Assembly (NCBI RefSeq): GCF_026314945.1
Contig: NZ_CP111121.1
Span: forward strand, 4,774,001-4,838,000
Length of the DNA: 64,000 nucleotides
Direction: 5' to 3'
DNA from: Chryseobacterium fluminis
GTDB lineage: Bacteria; Bacteroidota; Bacteroidia; Flavobacteriales; Weeksellaceae
Part shown: piece after piece, positions 18,801 to 29,202 of the stretch
Numbering within the stretch: position 1 is the stretch's first letter
How the letters are laid out: every line of letters begins with the position of its first letter
The notes under the pieces: model-generated
Database searches by the model: none
What the model was told of the DNA's origin: nothing
Seen by the model: the letters and a program-made list of their open reading frames with translations, nothing else
Program-made: the position numbers and the translations under genes

Positions 18801-18865
18801 TTTAAATTTTATTATTGATATGGGAGAAATCGGAGGGTTATCTGATGACCGTTCTGCTTCATATG

Positions 18866-18913
18866 CCGGGTTTGAAGACCCGGGCTGGTATTGTTGAACC
18901 ACTTCGTGGTTCA
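18866..18913. repeat. Two adjacent hairpins between VWA and MoxR genes
   Basis: CCGGGT-TTGAAG-ACCCGG (18866-18883) and TGAACCAC-TTC-GTGGTTCA (18895-18913) are two palindromes within 48 bases in the intergenic gap. They look like a REP-type paired hairpin. Confidence 0.65.
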
Positions 18914-18959
18914 TTAGCCTTATTTACAAAAAATTGTCAGCCTCCGGTTTCGTCCTTAA

Positions 18960-20102
18960 TTATATTCTTTTTATTCTGTTTTTTTCATAATCTTCAAAAA
19001 TCATCTGTCCTAAGCCTGAAAGTCCGGTTAAGAAAGCTTTCCCTTTATTCTGTGCAGTAAATTCCTTGACAAACTGACGGAGATAAGGATCTTGCGCGAT
19101 CATGAAGGTGGTAATGGGGATCTTCAGTTTTTTGGCCTGTGCTGCTTTGTTCAGGCACTGGGAAACAATCTTCTCATCCAGACCGACGCTGTTCATGTAA
19201 AATTCCCCGTTAGGCAGCCGGATACAGCTGGGTTTTCCATCAGTAATCATAAAAATCTGCTTGTTGGTGTTTCTTTTTCTGCGCAGAATATCCATGGCCA
19301 GTTCCAGACCGGCAACGGTATTGGTATGATAAGGACCGACCTGTAAATAGGGGAGGTCTTTGATTTTAATGGGCCATGCCTCGTTTCCGAAGACAATAAT
19401 GTCAATAGAATCTTTAGGATATTTTCTGTTAATGAGTTCAACCAGAGCCATGGCCACCTTTTTGGCAGGGGTGATCCGGTCTTCACCGTATAAAATCATA
19501 GAATGGCTGATGTCGATCATCAACACGGTGCTCATTTGTGCTTTGTGCTTTGTTTCTTCTACGATGAGGTCATCTTCGGTCAGCCGGAGGTCTGCAATTC
19601 CGTTGTTGATCTGTGCATTTTTTAAGCTTTCGGTCATGTTCACGAGAGAAAGATCGTCTCCATACTGAAAATTTCTGTTTTCTCCGTCGCGTTCATCGCC
19701 TACACCTGTTTTTGTGGTGCGGTGGTTTCCCACACCGCTCTTTTTAAGTTTTCCGAAAATCTGTTCCAGAGCATATTCCCTTAAGGCAGCTTCCAGTTTG
19801 GCGGTCAATATATTCTTACCTTCTCCGGTTCCGGAATTTCCGTCTTCGGAATCATCTTCCCGTTTGATATACCCCCGCTTTCTCAGATCTTCCTCGAAAT
19901 CGGCAAGGGTATACTCATCGCTAAAGATATCATATTCTTTATCCAGCATATCAAGCCAGTCAAAAGCTTCTTCGATATCACCGGAAGTATGCGTGAGGAG
20001 ATCCTTGAAAACATCAAATACCCGGTCGAAATGCGAAATTTCTTCGGGAGTGTGTTTGGTAAATATATAGCCTTTATGAAAATTAAATTCTTTATTAGTC
20101 AT
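18960..20102 (-). CDS. VWA-domain protein, partner of MoxR ATPase
   Basis: 380 residues. The first ~110 are helical and acidic; a Gly/Ser-rich spacer follows. The C-terminal von Willebrand A domain (about 195-370) has an intact MIDAS motif (VLMIDISHSM, Asp-x-Ser-x-Ser), a Thr in PYHTNTVAG and the second Asp in MITDGKPS. It lies directly upstream of the MoxR gene on the same strand (159-base gap containing two hairpins), so the two are probably co-transcribed and work as an ATPase-adaptor pair. Confidence 0.88.
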   Translation of the reverse strand: MTNKEFNFHKGYIFTKHTPEEISHFDRVFDVFKDLLTHTSGDIEEAFDWLDMLDKEYDIFSDEYTLADFEEDLRKRGYIKREDDSEDGNSGTGEGKNILTAKLEAALREYALEQIFGKLKKSGVGNHRTTKTGVGDERDGENRNFQYGDDLSLVNMTESLKNAQINNGIADLRLTEDDLIVEETKHKAQMSTVLMIDISHSMILYGEDRITPAKKVAMALVELINRKYPKDSIDIIVFGNEAWPIKIKDLPYLQVGPYHTNTVAGLELAMDILRRKRNTNKQIFMITDGKPSCIRLPNGEFYMNSVGLDEKIVSQCLNKAAQAKKLKIPITTFMIAQDPYLRQFVKEFTAQNKGKAFLTGLSGLGQMIFEDYEKNRIKRI

Positions 20103-20361
20103 AAGATGATGCTAGTGTTTAAACGATACAAGTTATGGAAATATTATGCAAACAGCCGCACCGGCAAATAGATAAAACTAATGGACGTGATATAAAATGA
20201 AGTATAACCGTAAAAAGAATGTGCTCATCTCTTTCTAAATAAATCTGATGGTAAGAGGGTTCAGCTGACAAAGTCAATCTGTTAGGAATAACTCAATAGG
20301 TCCAGCAATATACTCCCGGATGTAGTAAAGCGGTAAGATCATCCTGTATTTTAAAAATATT

Positions 20362-20369
20362 TATCTTTG
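20362..20369 (+). promoter_or_regulatory. -7 box of methyltransferase gene
   Basis: TATCTTTG, 16 bases ahead of the ATG at 20386, matches TAnnTTTG. No clear -33 TTG was found at the expected distance. The rest of the 283-base gap after the VWA gene shows nothing recognisable. Confidence 0.5.
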
Positions 20370-20385
20370 TGCTTTAAAATAAGAC

Positions 20386-21090
20386 ATGAAAGACTTAATG
20401 GGCAAGGCCATCCACGATTATTTTCATAATGAAAATCCTGAAGATCTGCAGACTGAAACTTCAATTTCCGAACTGGATGAGCTTCCGGTACACTATCTCT
20501 TCAGAGAATTTTCAGAAATGAATGAAATCGAACAGAAAGCGTTGAGCTTATCTCAGGGAAAAGTTCTGGATATCGGCGCCGGTGCCGGTTCTCATTCCTT
20601 GTACCTTCAGAACGAAATGGGCCTGGATGTCACAGCACTGGATATTTCACCAAAATCTATAGAGGTTTGCAGGTCCAGAGGAGTCAAAAAAGCGGTTTCA
20701 GAAAATATGCTTCATTTTTCAGGAGAAACTTTCGATACTATTCTCTTATTAATGAACGGAACCGGTATATTTCAGAGTCTTACCGTGATCGATCTCTACC
20801 TTAGAAAGTTATCTTCTCTGCTGAATCCGAAAGGACAGATCCTGATCGACAGTACCGATATTTTATACATGTTTGACCGCGATGAAGACGGAGGGGTTTA
20901 TATTCCGGCAGAAGGATATTATGGTGAACTGGATTATACCGTTCATTATAAAGGAGAATCGGAAGATCCGATCAAGTGGCTGTATCTGGATTACAATACG
21001 CTGAAAAATGCTGCTGAAAATAACGGTCTTGCCATTGAGAAGGTTTTGCAGGATGAAGATTCTTATTTGGCAAAACTGACTAAAAAATAA
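20386..21090 (+). CDS. Class I SAM-dependent methyltransferase
   Basis: 234 residues with a Rossmann methyltransferase core: motif I VLDIGAGAGSHSLYL (about residues 63-77), an acidic end of strand 2 (TALDISPKSIE) and a DTILLLMNGTGIFQ strand-4 segment. The N-terminal ~50 residues are acidic helices. The substrate cannot be told. Isolated between the VWA gene and the convergent metG. Confidence 0.85.
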   Translation: MKDLMGKAIHDYFHNENPEDLQTETSISELDELPVHYLFREFSEMNEIEQKALSLSQGKVLDIGAGAGSHSLYLQNEMGLDVTALDISPKSIEVCRSRGVKKAVSENMLHFSGETFDTILLLMNGTGIFQSLTVIDLYLRKLSSLLNPKGQILIDSTDILYMFDRDEDGGVYIPAEGYYGELDYTVHYKGESEDPIKWLYLDYNTLKNAAENNGLAIEKVLQDEDSYLAKLTKK

Positions 21091-21232
21091 ATGAATTGCC
21101 ACCTGGGCTGCAAAGCAATCTTAAGTTCTGACCAAACTGTTTTATCCGAGATCTTATCAATACTTTCTATAACTAAGCATTGAGTCAGATTAGACGATAA
21201 GGATTTTGTGGAAGAAAAGAAATATAAAAGGA

Positions 21233-21261
21233 GAAAGACGCATAAATTTTATGCGTCTTTC
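21233..21261. terminator. Bidirectional terminator, methyltransferase/metG
   Basis: GAAAGACGCATAAA and its perfect complement form a 14-bp hairpin with almost no spacer, between convergent genes. T-rich DNA flanks both sides, so it can serve both. Confidence 0.8.
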
Positions 21262-21282
21262 TTATTTATCTATCATTAAAAA

Positions 21283-23316
21283 TTATCCGATCTCAATACC
21301 GTTTTCCACAGTCTCATCAGGCGTAACAAATGATAATTTACCGTCTGCTTTTGTCGTTAGCAACAACATTCCCTGGGATTCAATTCCTCTGATCTTTCGA
21401 GGAGCAAGATTTAATAAAATCATAACCTGTTTTCCAATGACCTCTTCCGGAGTGAAACTTTCTGCGATCCCTGAAACAACGGTTCTTACATCTACTCCTG
21501 TGTCAACGGTAAGTTTCAGTAATTTATCAGCTTTTTCTACTTTTTCAGCTTCTGTGATGGTGGCTGTTCTTAAGTCGATTTTCGTAAAATCATCAAAAGT
21601 GATTTCGTCTTTCATAGGATTGGCGTTAGGATTTGTTTTTTTATTGTTTTGCTTAGTATCTTCTAATTTCTGAATCTGTGCCTCAATAACATCATCTTCA
21701 ATTTTTGAGAAAAGAAGAGATGATTCATTGATTTGATGTCCGGTTTCAATAAGAACCGGTTTTGTTTCAATGTCGCTCCAGCTTGCTTTTTCAACATTAA
21801 ACATATTCAAAAGTTTTTCAGAACTGAAAGGAAGGAATGGTTCACACAACTGGGCTAAAGCTACAGCGATCTGAGCTCCCACAAATAATGAATGGGCAGC
21901 TTTTTCAGGACTGTCTTTGATCGTCTTCCAAGGTTCCTCTGTCTGAAGGTATTGGTTTCCAAAACGGGCTAAATTCATTAAAGCAGTTAAAGAATTTCTG
22001 AATTCATAGTTTTCTAAGAACCCTGCAATTTCCTTTGCTGAATTATTGATTTCTTTCAGTTCCGGAGCATTTACATCGCCTTGAGGAACAACACCGTCAT
22101 AATATTTATGAATCAGGACGGCAACTCTATTAATAAAGTTTCCGAAAATTCCAACCAATTCAGAGTTGTTTTTAGTCTGGAAATCCTTCCACGTAAAATT
22201 ATTATCCTTAGTTTCCGGAGCAGATGAAAGGAGCGCATATCTCAGCACATCCTGCTGGCCCGGGAAATCTTCAACATATTCATGTGCCCAGACTGCCCAG
22301 TTTCTAGAAGTTGAAATTTTATCATTTTCAAGATTCAGGAATTCAAAAGCAGGAACATTTGTCGGCATGATGTAGTCTCCATGAGCTTTCATCATGGCAG
22401 GGAAGATAATACAGTGGAATACAATATTATCTTTTCCAATGAAGTGTACGAGGTCACTTTCTTCACTTTGCCAGTAGTCTTTCCAGTCTTTCCCATTTTT
22501 CTCTGCCCATTCTTTGGTGAAAGAAATATAGCCGATGGGTGCGTCAAACCATACATAAAGAACCTTTCCTTCTGCATCAGGAAGCGGCACGGGAACGCCC
22601 CAGTTCAGGTCTCGGGTCATGGCACGGGGTTTCAGACCATCGTTTAACCATGATTTAACCTGCCCGTAAACATTAGTTTTCCAGTCGTCTTTATGTCCTT
22701 CGATAATCCATTCGTTCAGGAAATCTTCATATTCATTAAGTGGCAGATACCAGTTTTTTGTTTCTTTTAAAATAGGAACATTTCCGCTCAGCATAGATTT
22801 TGGATTGATCAGTTCCGATGGAGAAAGGGTAGAACCACATTTTTCACACTGATCTCCGTACGCATTTTCATTTCCGCAATTCGGACACGTTCCAACGATG
22901 TAACGGTCAGCTAAAAACTCATTGGCCTGTTCGTCAAAATACTGTTCTGAAACTTCTTCCGTGAATTTTCCTTTTTCATAAAGAACTTTGAAAAAATCCT
23001 GGCTGGTTTCATAATGCTTTTTTGAGGTCGTTCTTGAATATTCATCAAACGAAATCCCCAAATCTGAAAAAGATTTTTTGATGATTCCATGGTATTTATC
23101 AACGATATCCTGAGGCGTAACGCCTTCTTTCTTAGCTCTTATGGTAATGGGAATTCCATGCTCATCCGAACCACAGATAAACGCTACCTCTTTTCCTGAT
23201 CTTCTCTGAAATCTTGCGTAAACATCCGCAGGAATATAAACACCTGCCAAATGCCCTATATGAACCGGTCCGTTTGCATATGGCAAAGCTGCCGTAATCA
23301 TCTTTCTGTTTGACAT
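21283..23316 (-). CDS. metG: Methionyl-tRNA synthetase
   Basis: Charges tRNA-Met. 677 residues: the class I HIGH motif in [16 protein letters not shown] (residues 12-27), a zinc knuckle [19 protein letters not shown] (about 139-157), the KMSKS loop as KISTSRNW, an anticodon-binding helical domain, and a C-terminal EMAP-like tRNA-binding domain (about 570-677, starting [16 protein letters not shown]). The domain set is that of the long dimeric form. A -7 box CAAAGATA (TATCTTTG on the minus strand) at 23338-23345 lies 21 bases upstream of the ATG. Confidence 0.97.
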   Translation of the reverse strand: MSNRKMITAALPYANGPVHIGHLAGVYIPADVYARFQRRSGKEVAFICGSDEHGIPITIRAKKEGVTPQDIVDKYHGIIKKSFSDLGISFDEYSRTTSKKHYETSQDFFKVLYEKGKFTEEVSEQYFDEQANEFLADRYIVGTCPNCGNENAYGDQCEKCGSTLSPSELINPKSMLSGNVPILKETKNWYLPLNEYEDFLNEWIIEGHKDDWKTNVYGQVKSWLNDGLKPRAMTRDLNWGVPVPLPDAEGKVLYVWFDAPIGYISFTKEWAEKNGKDWKDYWQSEESDLVHFIGKDNIVFHCIIFPAMMKAHGDYIMPTNVPAFEFLNLENDKISTSRNWAVWAHEYVEDFPGQQDVLRYALLSSAPETKDNNFTWKDFQTKNNSELVGIFGNFINRVAVLIHKYYDGVVPQGDVNAPELKEINNSAKEIAGFLENYEFRNSLTALMNLARFGNQYLQTEEPWKTIKDSPEKAAHSLFVGAQIAVALAQLCEPFLPFSSEKLLNMFNVEKASWSDIETKPVLIETGHQINESSLLFSKIEDDVIEAQIQKLEDTKQNNKKTNPNANPMKDEITFDDFTKIDLRTATITEAEKVEKADKLLKLTVDTGVDVRTVVSGIAESFTPEEVIGKQVMILLNLAPRKIRGIESQGMLLLTTKADGKLSFVTPDETVENGIEIG

Positions 23317-23337
23317 TTATAATAAAGTTTTGAAATA

Positions 23338-23345
23338 CAAAGATA
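23338..23345 (-). promoter_or_regulatory. -7 box of metG promoter
   Basis: TATCTTTG on the minus strand, 21 bases from the metG ATG. The rest of the 333-base gap to SusC is AT-rich with no other recognisable gene. Confidence 0.6.
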
Positions 23346-23649
23346 CGGATAATCTCAGAAAGTTTTACGGATGCCTTATATAAAGCGATTTTGGAGATAT
23401 GCAATCCATTGATATTATATTTAGTTAAACAAATGTTTAACTTTTTGTTAAAACTACCGTAATGCTATGTGTAGCATATTTTGTTGTAAATAAATGAAAA
23501 GCAATGATTTAGTTTAAAATAGTCGTTTAATGTACATAAAATTATCTTAATTTTAAATAAAATTATGTTAATTGTAATTTTTTAATAAATTGCGAGACTG
23601 GCTTTGTGTCAGAATTACTACGAAACGAAACTATATAAAAAATAATATT

Positions 23650-26397
23650 GTGAAGAATTTTACAACGGTATTAAAAATTGCGCCTGCATTCTTATTGGCC
23701 AGCACCATGATTCATGCGCAGACAGACACTCTACAGGAGAAAAAGATTGAAGAGGTGGTATTGATCGGGTATGGAAAGCAGAAGAAAACTGATTTGACGG
23801 GATCGATCTCATCCGTTTCTTCAAAGGATTTTAACGGAGGAGCATCTACTGCTGACCAATTAATTGTAGGAAAAACGCCAGGTGTGCAGATCACGGGAAA
23901 TAGTGGTGCGCCGGGCGCAGGTTCTACCATTAGAGTAAGAGGAGGCTCTTCATTTATAAATAATGATCCTTTGATTGTGATAGACGGAGTACCGATAGAC
24001 TTTAACAGTTTGAGTGGTGCAACAAATCCATTAGCATTAATCAATCCCAATGACATTGAGACATTTGATATCCTGAAAGATGCTTCTTCTGCAGCAATTT
24101 ACGGTAACAGAGCTTCTAATGGAGTTATTTTAATTACTACCAAGAAAGGAACTTCAGGTAGATTTAGAGTGAATTTCAACACCAATTTCTCAGTTTCAAC
24201 TAAAATGGATAATGTGGATGTTCTGAACGCTGACCAATTTAGAAATTTTGTCAATACTTTCGGAACTCCATTACAGAAAACTTATTTGGGAACTGCAAAT
24301 ACAAATTGGCAGGACCAGATTTATCAGCAAGCTTGGGGAACGGATAATAACGTGTCTTTTTCAGGTGGAATTAAAGGCTTACCCTATAGAGTCTCGATGG
24401 GATATAATGAACAAAATGGAATCGTAAGAACTAATGAATTCAGAAGGACTTCATTAGGTCTAAATTTATCCCCTAAATTTTTTGATAATCATTTAACTGT
24501 TAATGGTAATTTCAAGGGAACTTTTTCGGAAAACAGATTTCCTGATAACGGAGCCATCGGGGCCTCCATCTATTTTGATCCTACTCAGCCGGTTTATTCT
24601 GGAAATTCAAATTACGGAGGATATTATGAATGGCTGGATCCTGCTAATTCTGCCACAGGGCTGAATGTAAATGGAACAAGAAATCCATTGGGATTACTAA
24701 ACAGTAAGAGGGATATTTCATCTGTATTCAGAATTATTCCAAGTCTACAATTAGACTACAAATTTCATTTTTTGCCTGATTTGAGATTAAATATTACAGG
24801 GTCTTATGATTATGCTAAGAGTGACGGTTCCACGGCAACGTATAATGAATATAATTTAACAGCTACCAATCCCGAAGCAATTAGAATTGGTACTTCTTAT
24901 CGTCCGTACTCTCAGGAAATTAAAAGTAAATTGTTTGAGTCTTATTTAAATTACGTCAAAAAAATTGAAGTTATCAGTACAAACGTTGATATTATCGGAG
25001 GATACTCTTATCAGGATACCCGCTCTATAACGCCTGCTGCACCAACGTATTCTAATACCCGTGATACCAGTTTTTCTACCCCCGGAGATACGCGAAGAAC
25101 ACTAGTATCTTTTTATGCCAGAGGTATATTTACTATAGCTGACAGATATGTGATCAATGGTTCCATAAGAAGAGATGGTTCTTCAACGTTTTGGAACGGA
25201 AGTGACAAAGACCAATTGTGGGGCAATTTCCCGGCAGTATCTGTCGCGTGGAAAATAAACGAAGAAAGTTTTCTGAAAAATATTACGGTCATCAACTCTT
25301 TAAAAGCAAGAGCGGGTTGGGGTAAGACCGGCCAACAGGAAACAGGTACATTCTATCCTGCTTTCGGTTCTTACTCTTATAGCAATAGCAGTACTGCTCA
25401 ATATCAGTTGGGTAATAATTTCTATACTTTATTACGTCCAGATGTTTATAACCCTAATTTGGTTTGGGAAACGACAACTACTAAAAATTTAGGTTTAGAT
25501 TTCGGAATTCTAAACAACAGAATTAATGGATCCGTAGATTATTTTGATAAAAAATCTGAAAACCTAATTGCTAAAGTTCCGACCTGGGCAGGCGATTTAA
25601 GTAACTTCAATATTAAAAATGTTGGAATCATTGCCAATAAAGGTTTTGAGGCAAACTTGAATATAATCCCTGTACAGAAAGAAAATTTAACTTGGGAAGT
25701 TAATTTTAATGCTACTAAATTTGACCCGAAAGTAACAAGTCTTTCTCAGTATGTGGATTCATCTTATAAAATTCCGGCTGGAACTATCTCGGGAATTAAT
25801 AATTACATCCAAGCTATTACAGTAGGACAGGCACTTAATGCATTTTACGTTTATCAGCAGATTTACGACAGCAACGGAAAACCTCTAGATGGGGCATATG
25901 TTGACAGAAACGGTGACGGAAAAATAACAGAAGATGATAAGTATTTTTACAAATCTCCTACGCCGGATGTTATTTTAGGTTTTTCAACCAAAGTAAAATT
26001 TAAGAACTGGGATTTCAGTACATCACTTAGAGCTGTTTTAGGGAATTATGTGTATAATAATTCTGCATCTAACAGTTCAATTGCCAATATTCAGAATAAC
26101 AATTTCTTAAGCAATACTAACTCTAGTGTTTTAAACACACAGTTTACTACCACTCAATTATTCTCAGACATGTTTATAGAAGATGCATCGTTTTTGAGAA
26201 TGGATAATCTTACAGTAGGCTATAATGCCGGGGAATTTATGGGTAAAGGAACTAATTTAAAAGTTAATGCGATGGCACAAAATGTATTTGTCATATCAAA
26301 ATATAAAGGTGTGGATCCGGAAGTGTTTGGAGGAATTGATAACGGATTTTATCAAAGACCTAAAGTATATTCAGTTGGTTTTAACTTTCAATTTTAA
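23650..26397 (+). CDS. susC: SusC-like TonB-dependent glycan transporter
   Basis: Outer-membrane import barrel for starch-type oligosaccharides, working with the SusD encoded next. I start it at the GTG at 23650, giving MKNFTTVLKIAPAFLLAS and cleavage near IHAQ. The frame is open to an ATG at 23590, but a promoter-like TGGCTTTG (23599-23606) overlaps that region. The plug begins IEEVVLIGYGKQKKTDLTGS and carries the SusC signature SSAAIYGNRASNGVILITTK; the last strand ends VYSVGFNFQF. At about 915 residues it lacks the N-terminal carboxypeptidase-D-like domain of many SusC proteins. Confidence 0.93.
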   Translation: MKNFTTVLKIAPAFLLASTMIHAQTDTLQEKKIEEVVLIGYGKQKKTDLTGSISSVSSKDFNGGASTADQLIVGKTPGVQITGNSGAPGAGSTIRVRGGSSFINNDPLIVIDGVPIDFNSLSGATNPLALINPNDIETFDILKDASSAAIYGNRASNGVILITTKKGTSGRFRVNFNTNFSVSTKMDNVDVLNADQFRNFVNTFGTPLQKTYLGTANTNWQDQIYQQAWGTDNNVSFSGGIKGLPYRVSMGYNEQNGIVRTNEFRRTSLGLNLSPKFFDNHLTVNGNFKGTFSENRFPDNGAIGASIYFDPTQPVYSGNSNYGGYYEWLDPANSATGLNVNGTRNPLGLLNSKRDISSVFRIIPSLQLDYKFHFLPDLRLNITGSYDYAKSDGSTATYNEYNLTATNPEAIRIGTSYRPYSQEIKSKLFESYLNYVKKIEVISTNVDIIGGYSYQDTRSITPAAPTYSNTRDTSFSTPGDTRRTLVSFYARGIFTIADRYVINGSIRRDGSSTFWNGSDKDQLWGNFPAVSVAWKINEESFLKNITVINSLKARAGWGKTGQQETGTFYPAFGSYSYSNSSTAQYQLGNNFYTLLRPDVYNPNLVWETTTTKNLGLDFGILNNRINGSVDYFDKKSENLIAKVPTWAGDLSNFNIKNVGIIANKGFEANLNIIPVQKENLTWEVNFNATKFDPKVTSLSQYVDSSYKIPAGTISGINNYIQAITVGQALNAFYVYQQIYDSNGKPLDGAYVDRNGDGKITEDDKYFYKSPTPDVILGFSTKVKFKNWDFSTSLRAVLGNYVYNNSASNSSIANIQNNNFLSNTNSSVLNTQFTTTQLFSDMFIEDASFLRMDNLTVGYNAGEFMGKGTNLKVNAMAQNVFVISKYKGVDPEVFGGIDNGFYQRPKVYSVGFNFQF

Positions 26398-26403
26398 TTT
26401 ATC

Positions 26404-28002
26404 ATGAAAAACAAATATTTATATAAAAAACTAATTATAGGATCTATTACATTAGGAACTTTAATTTCAGCAGGGTCTTGTACAAGTGACCTGGAAAGAG
26501 AGCCTACCTTAGGCTTAACTTCTACAGTACTTTATAAAGATTTTAATAATTATAAACCTGCATTAGCTAAGATTTATGCCGGTCTTGCCATTGGAGGACA
26601 GGGTGACCAGAATAATGGTGACGGCGGAACTGATATTGGAGGTATTGACGGAGGGTTTTCAAACTATCTTCGCCAGATGTACAGCATGCAGGTACTGACA
26701 ACGGATGAGGCGGTTATAGCCTGGGCAGATGCCGGCCTTCCGGAAATGCATAACATGACCTGGAATGCTTCTAATCCCTTTATAGCAGCAATTTATTACA
26801 GAATGTTTAACGTCATAGCAGTGAGTAACGAGTTTATTAAAAATACCACTGACGAAAAATTGTCTACCAATGGAATTACAGACGCTAATCTCACGGAAGC
26901 AAAATATATGCGAGCAGAAGCACGTTTTCTGAGAGCTCAGTCTTACTATCATGCGTTGGACTTATTTGGTAATGTTCCTTTTGTAACAGAAACTACTGAT
27001 ATTATTAATAACCCTCCTCCAAGAATTGCAAGAGCCGAACTCTTCAGTTTTGTGGAAAGTGAGTTATTAGCATGTGCTAATGAGTTAAAAGATGCCAAAT
27101 CCAATGAATATGGGAGAGCTGATAAAGCTGCAGCCTGGGCACTGTTAGCCAGACTTTATCTTAATGCAAGAGTATATACAGGAACAGAAAGAAATACAGA
27201 TTGTATTACCTATTGTAACAAAGTAATTGCAGCCGGATACTCTTTGAAGTCTAATTACGGTTCATTATTTATGGCTGATAATAATGTGAATAATCCTGAA
27301 GTTATTTTGTCCGTAAATTATGATGGTACCCATACAAGGACGTATGGAGGTTCTACTTTCATGGTACATGCAGCAGTAGGTGGATCAATGCCTGCTTCTC
27401 AATTTGGTATCAACGGAGGTTGGGGTGGTATGAGAACTACAAAATCTTTCGTAAATCTATTTAATGGGATGCCTAATGATAAAAGAGGGAATTTTTATAC
27501 CGCTGGTCAAAATCTCGAAATTAATAATTTAAGCACATTCACAGACGGATATGCTTTCATTAAGTATAAAAATATTAAATTTTCAGATGGCACACAAGGA
27601 TCTGATGCTACAGGTGATTTTGTTGATGCAGATATTCCTTTATACCGTTTGGCAGATATTTACCTTATGTATGGCGAAGCTGTTGCAAGAGGTGGAGCAG
27701 GTGGAGATTTGGCGACAGCAATTGGATATGTAAATGCTCTTAGAACAAGAGCAGGTGGCAATCCAGTAACAGCCGTTAATACAGACTTCTTTTTAGATGA
27801 AAGAGCCAGAGAATTATCTTGGGAAGCAACAAGGAGAACTGACTTGATCCGTTATGGTAAATTTACTTCGGGTACGTACCTGTGGCCTTGGAAAGGAGGA
27901 GTGAAAGAAGGTAAATCGGTGGAGGATTACAGAAGTTTATTTCCGATCCCTGCTAATGATATTGTAGCTAATCCTAATTTAGTTCAGAATCCAGGATATT
28001 AA
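26404..28002 (+). CDS. susD: SusD/RagB glycan-binding lipoprotein
   Basis: 532 residues with a lipobox (ISAGSC) placing it on the cell surface as the lid of the SusC barrel. The SusD fold is recognisable from TPR-like helices (EAKYMRAEARFLRAQSYYHA) and the C-terminal DERARELSWEATRRTDLIRY motif that marks RagB/SusD. It lies six bases after SusC, so the two genes are certainly co-transcribed. The neighbouring GH97 and GH13 enzymes point to starch or maltodextrin as the bound glycan. Confidence 0.95.
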   Translation: MKNKYLYKKLIIGSITLGTLISAGSCTSDLEREPTLGLTSTVLYKDFNNYKPALAKIYAGLAIGGQGDQNNGDGGTDIGGIDGGFSNYLRQMYSMQVLTTDEAVIAWADAGLPEMHNMTWNASNPFIAAIYYRMFNVIAVSNEFIKNTTDEKLSTNGITDANLTEAKYMRAEARFLRAQSYYHALDLFGNVPFVTETTDIINNPPPRIARAELFSFVESELLACANELKDAKSNEYGRADKAAAWALLARLYLNARVYTGTERNTDCITYCNKVIAAGYSLKSNYGSLFMADNNVNNPEVILSVNYDGTHTRTYGGSTFMVHAAVGGSMPASQFGINGGWGGMRTTKSFVNLFNGMPNDKRGNFYTAGQNLEINNLSTFTDGYAFIKYKNIKFSDGTQGSDATGDFVDADIPLYRLADIYLMYGEAVARGGAGGDLATAIGYVNALRTRAGGNPVTAVNTDFFLDERARELSWEATRRTDLIRYGKFTSGTYLWPWKGGVKEGKSVEDYRSLFPIPANDIVANPNLVQNPGY

Positions 28003-28022
28003 TTCAAAAAGATACTACTAAA

Positions 28023-29099
28023 ATGAAACATTTATTTAAAATATTAATCATCGCTTTTGTGAGTTTTCTGGTTATTTCTTGCGAAAAAGACGAAGATCAG
28101 GCCATTATTACAGAAACGACAAAAGGTAAAATCTCTACGGATAAGACCACTCTTATTCTGGATAAAAACAATCCGGATGATGTAGCGCTTAATGTTACGT
28201 GGAGTAAATCAGCATTTGACGTACCTGTAGTTTTTACGCAACAAGTACAATTTGGAATTAAAGGAAAGAATTTTGAAGGTGCTTCCAACGTTGAAGCTAT
28301 CAATTCCCCTATAACGTTTACAAATAAACAACTTAACAGTATTGCTTTAAGTTTAGGTGCAAACTCTAATGTTGTTGCAGAGATTGAAGTAAGATTAAAA
28401 ACCCTGATCGGAGCAGCTCCATTCTATTCAGAAGTTGCTACCTTATCTGTAACGCCTTATCTTTTAGGACCGGTATACAATTTCACCGATTTATATCTGA
28501 TTGGCGATGCAACATCAGCCGGATGGGATAATCTTAAAACAAATACAAAATTTGTCCCATTACAGAAATCAGCTACTGCCGGGGTGTATTCATATACAGG
28601 CTATTTTGCTGTTGGTGGATTTAAAATGATAAAAACACCTGGAGAATGGACCGTTCAATACGGTTTAGGATCTTCTTCAGGGATTCTAAGTACGGATAGT
28701 GGATCAGGCAATATCAGCGTTACTACAGCCGGATATTATAAATTAACAGTAAATACCACAACACTAACTTATACATTTGCTCCAGTAACCCCACCTACAG
28801 CTACTTATACTTCAATTTCGATGATCGGAACGGCGTCAGGTGATTGGAGCACAGATGTGGATCTTCAGCAGTCAACCTTTGATCCTCATATTTGGGTTAA
28901 GAAAAATGTACTATTAAATTCCGGAGAGTTTAAATTCAGAGCTAATCATGCATGGACAACAAGCTGGGGAGTAGCTGAAGAGTTTTTTGGAATAGCAACA
29001 ACGAGCGGAGGAAATATTCCTTTAACTACTTCTTTTACTTACAATGTATATTTTAATGATATTACAGGCGGGTATACTGCAATTCCGTACTATCCTTAG
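28023..29099 (+). CDS. SusE/SusF-like starch-binding surface lipoprotein
   Basis: 358 residues with a lipobox (LVISC). An N-terminal SusE-type Ig-like domain (about 35-140) is followed by two similar starch-binding CBM-like domains, each opening with a tryptophan-rich strand: DLYLIGDATSAGWDN (about 160) and YTSISMIGTASGDWSTD (about 262). It binds glycan at the surface and keeps it near SusCD. Third gene of the operon, 20 bases after susD, with a strong terminator after it. Confidence 0.88.
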   Translation: MKHLFKILIIAFVSFLVISCEKDEDQAIITETTKGKISTDKTTLILDKNNPDDVALNVTWSKSAFDVPVVFTQQVQFGIKGKNFEGASNVEAINSPITFTNKQLNSIALSLGANSNVVAEIEVRLKTLIGAAPFYSEVATLSVTPYLLGPVYNFTDLYLIGDATSAGWDNLKTNTKFVPLQKSATAGVYSYTGYFAVGGFKMIKTPGEWTVQYGLGSSSGILSTDSGSGNISVTTAGYYKLTVNTTTLTYTFAPVTPPTATYTSISMIGTASGDWSTDVDLQQSTFDPHIWVKKNVLLNSGEFKFRANHAWTTSWGVAEEFFGIATTSGGNIPLTTSFTYNVYFNDITGGYTAIPYYP

Positions 29100-29146
29100 T
29101 GAAGTAAATATATAGTTAATATAAATTTAATCTGAATTTACATAGC

Positions 29147-29178
29147 AAAGTGCTGCTTAACAACAGCACTTTTTTTAT
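29147..29178 (+). terminator. Terminator between SusE and GH97 genes
   Basis: A 9-bp stem (AAAGTGCTG), an 8-base loop and a run of nine T residues. It may end the susCDE mRNA or partly attenuate read-through into the GH97 gene 25 bases later. Confidence 0.8.
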
Positions 29179-29202
29179 TTTTAAAGTTTATAAATAGTCA
29201 TT

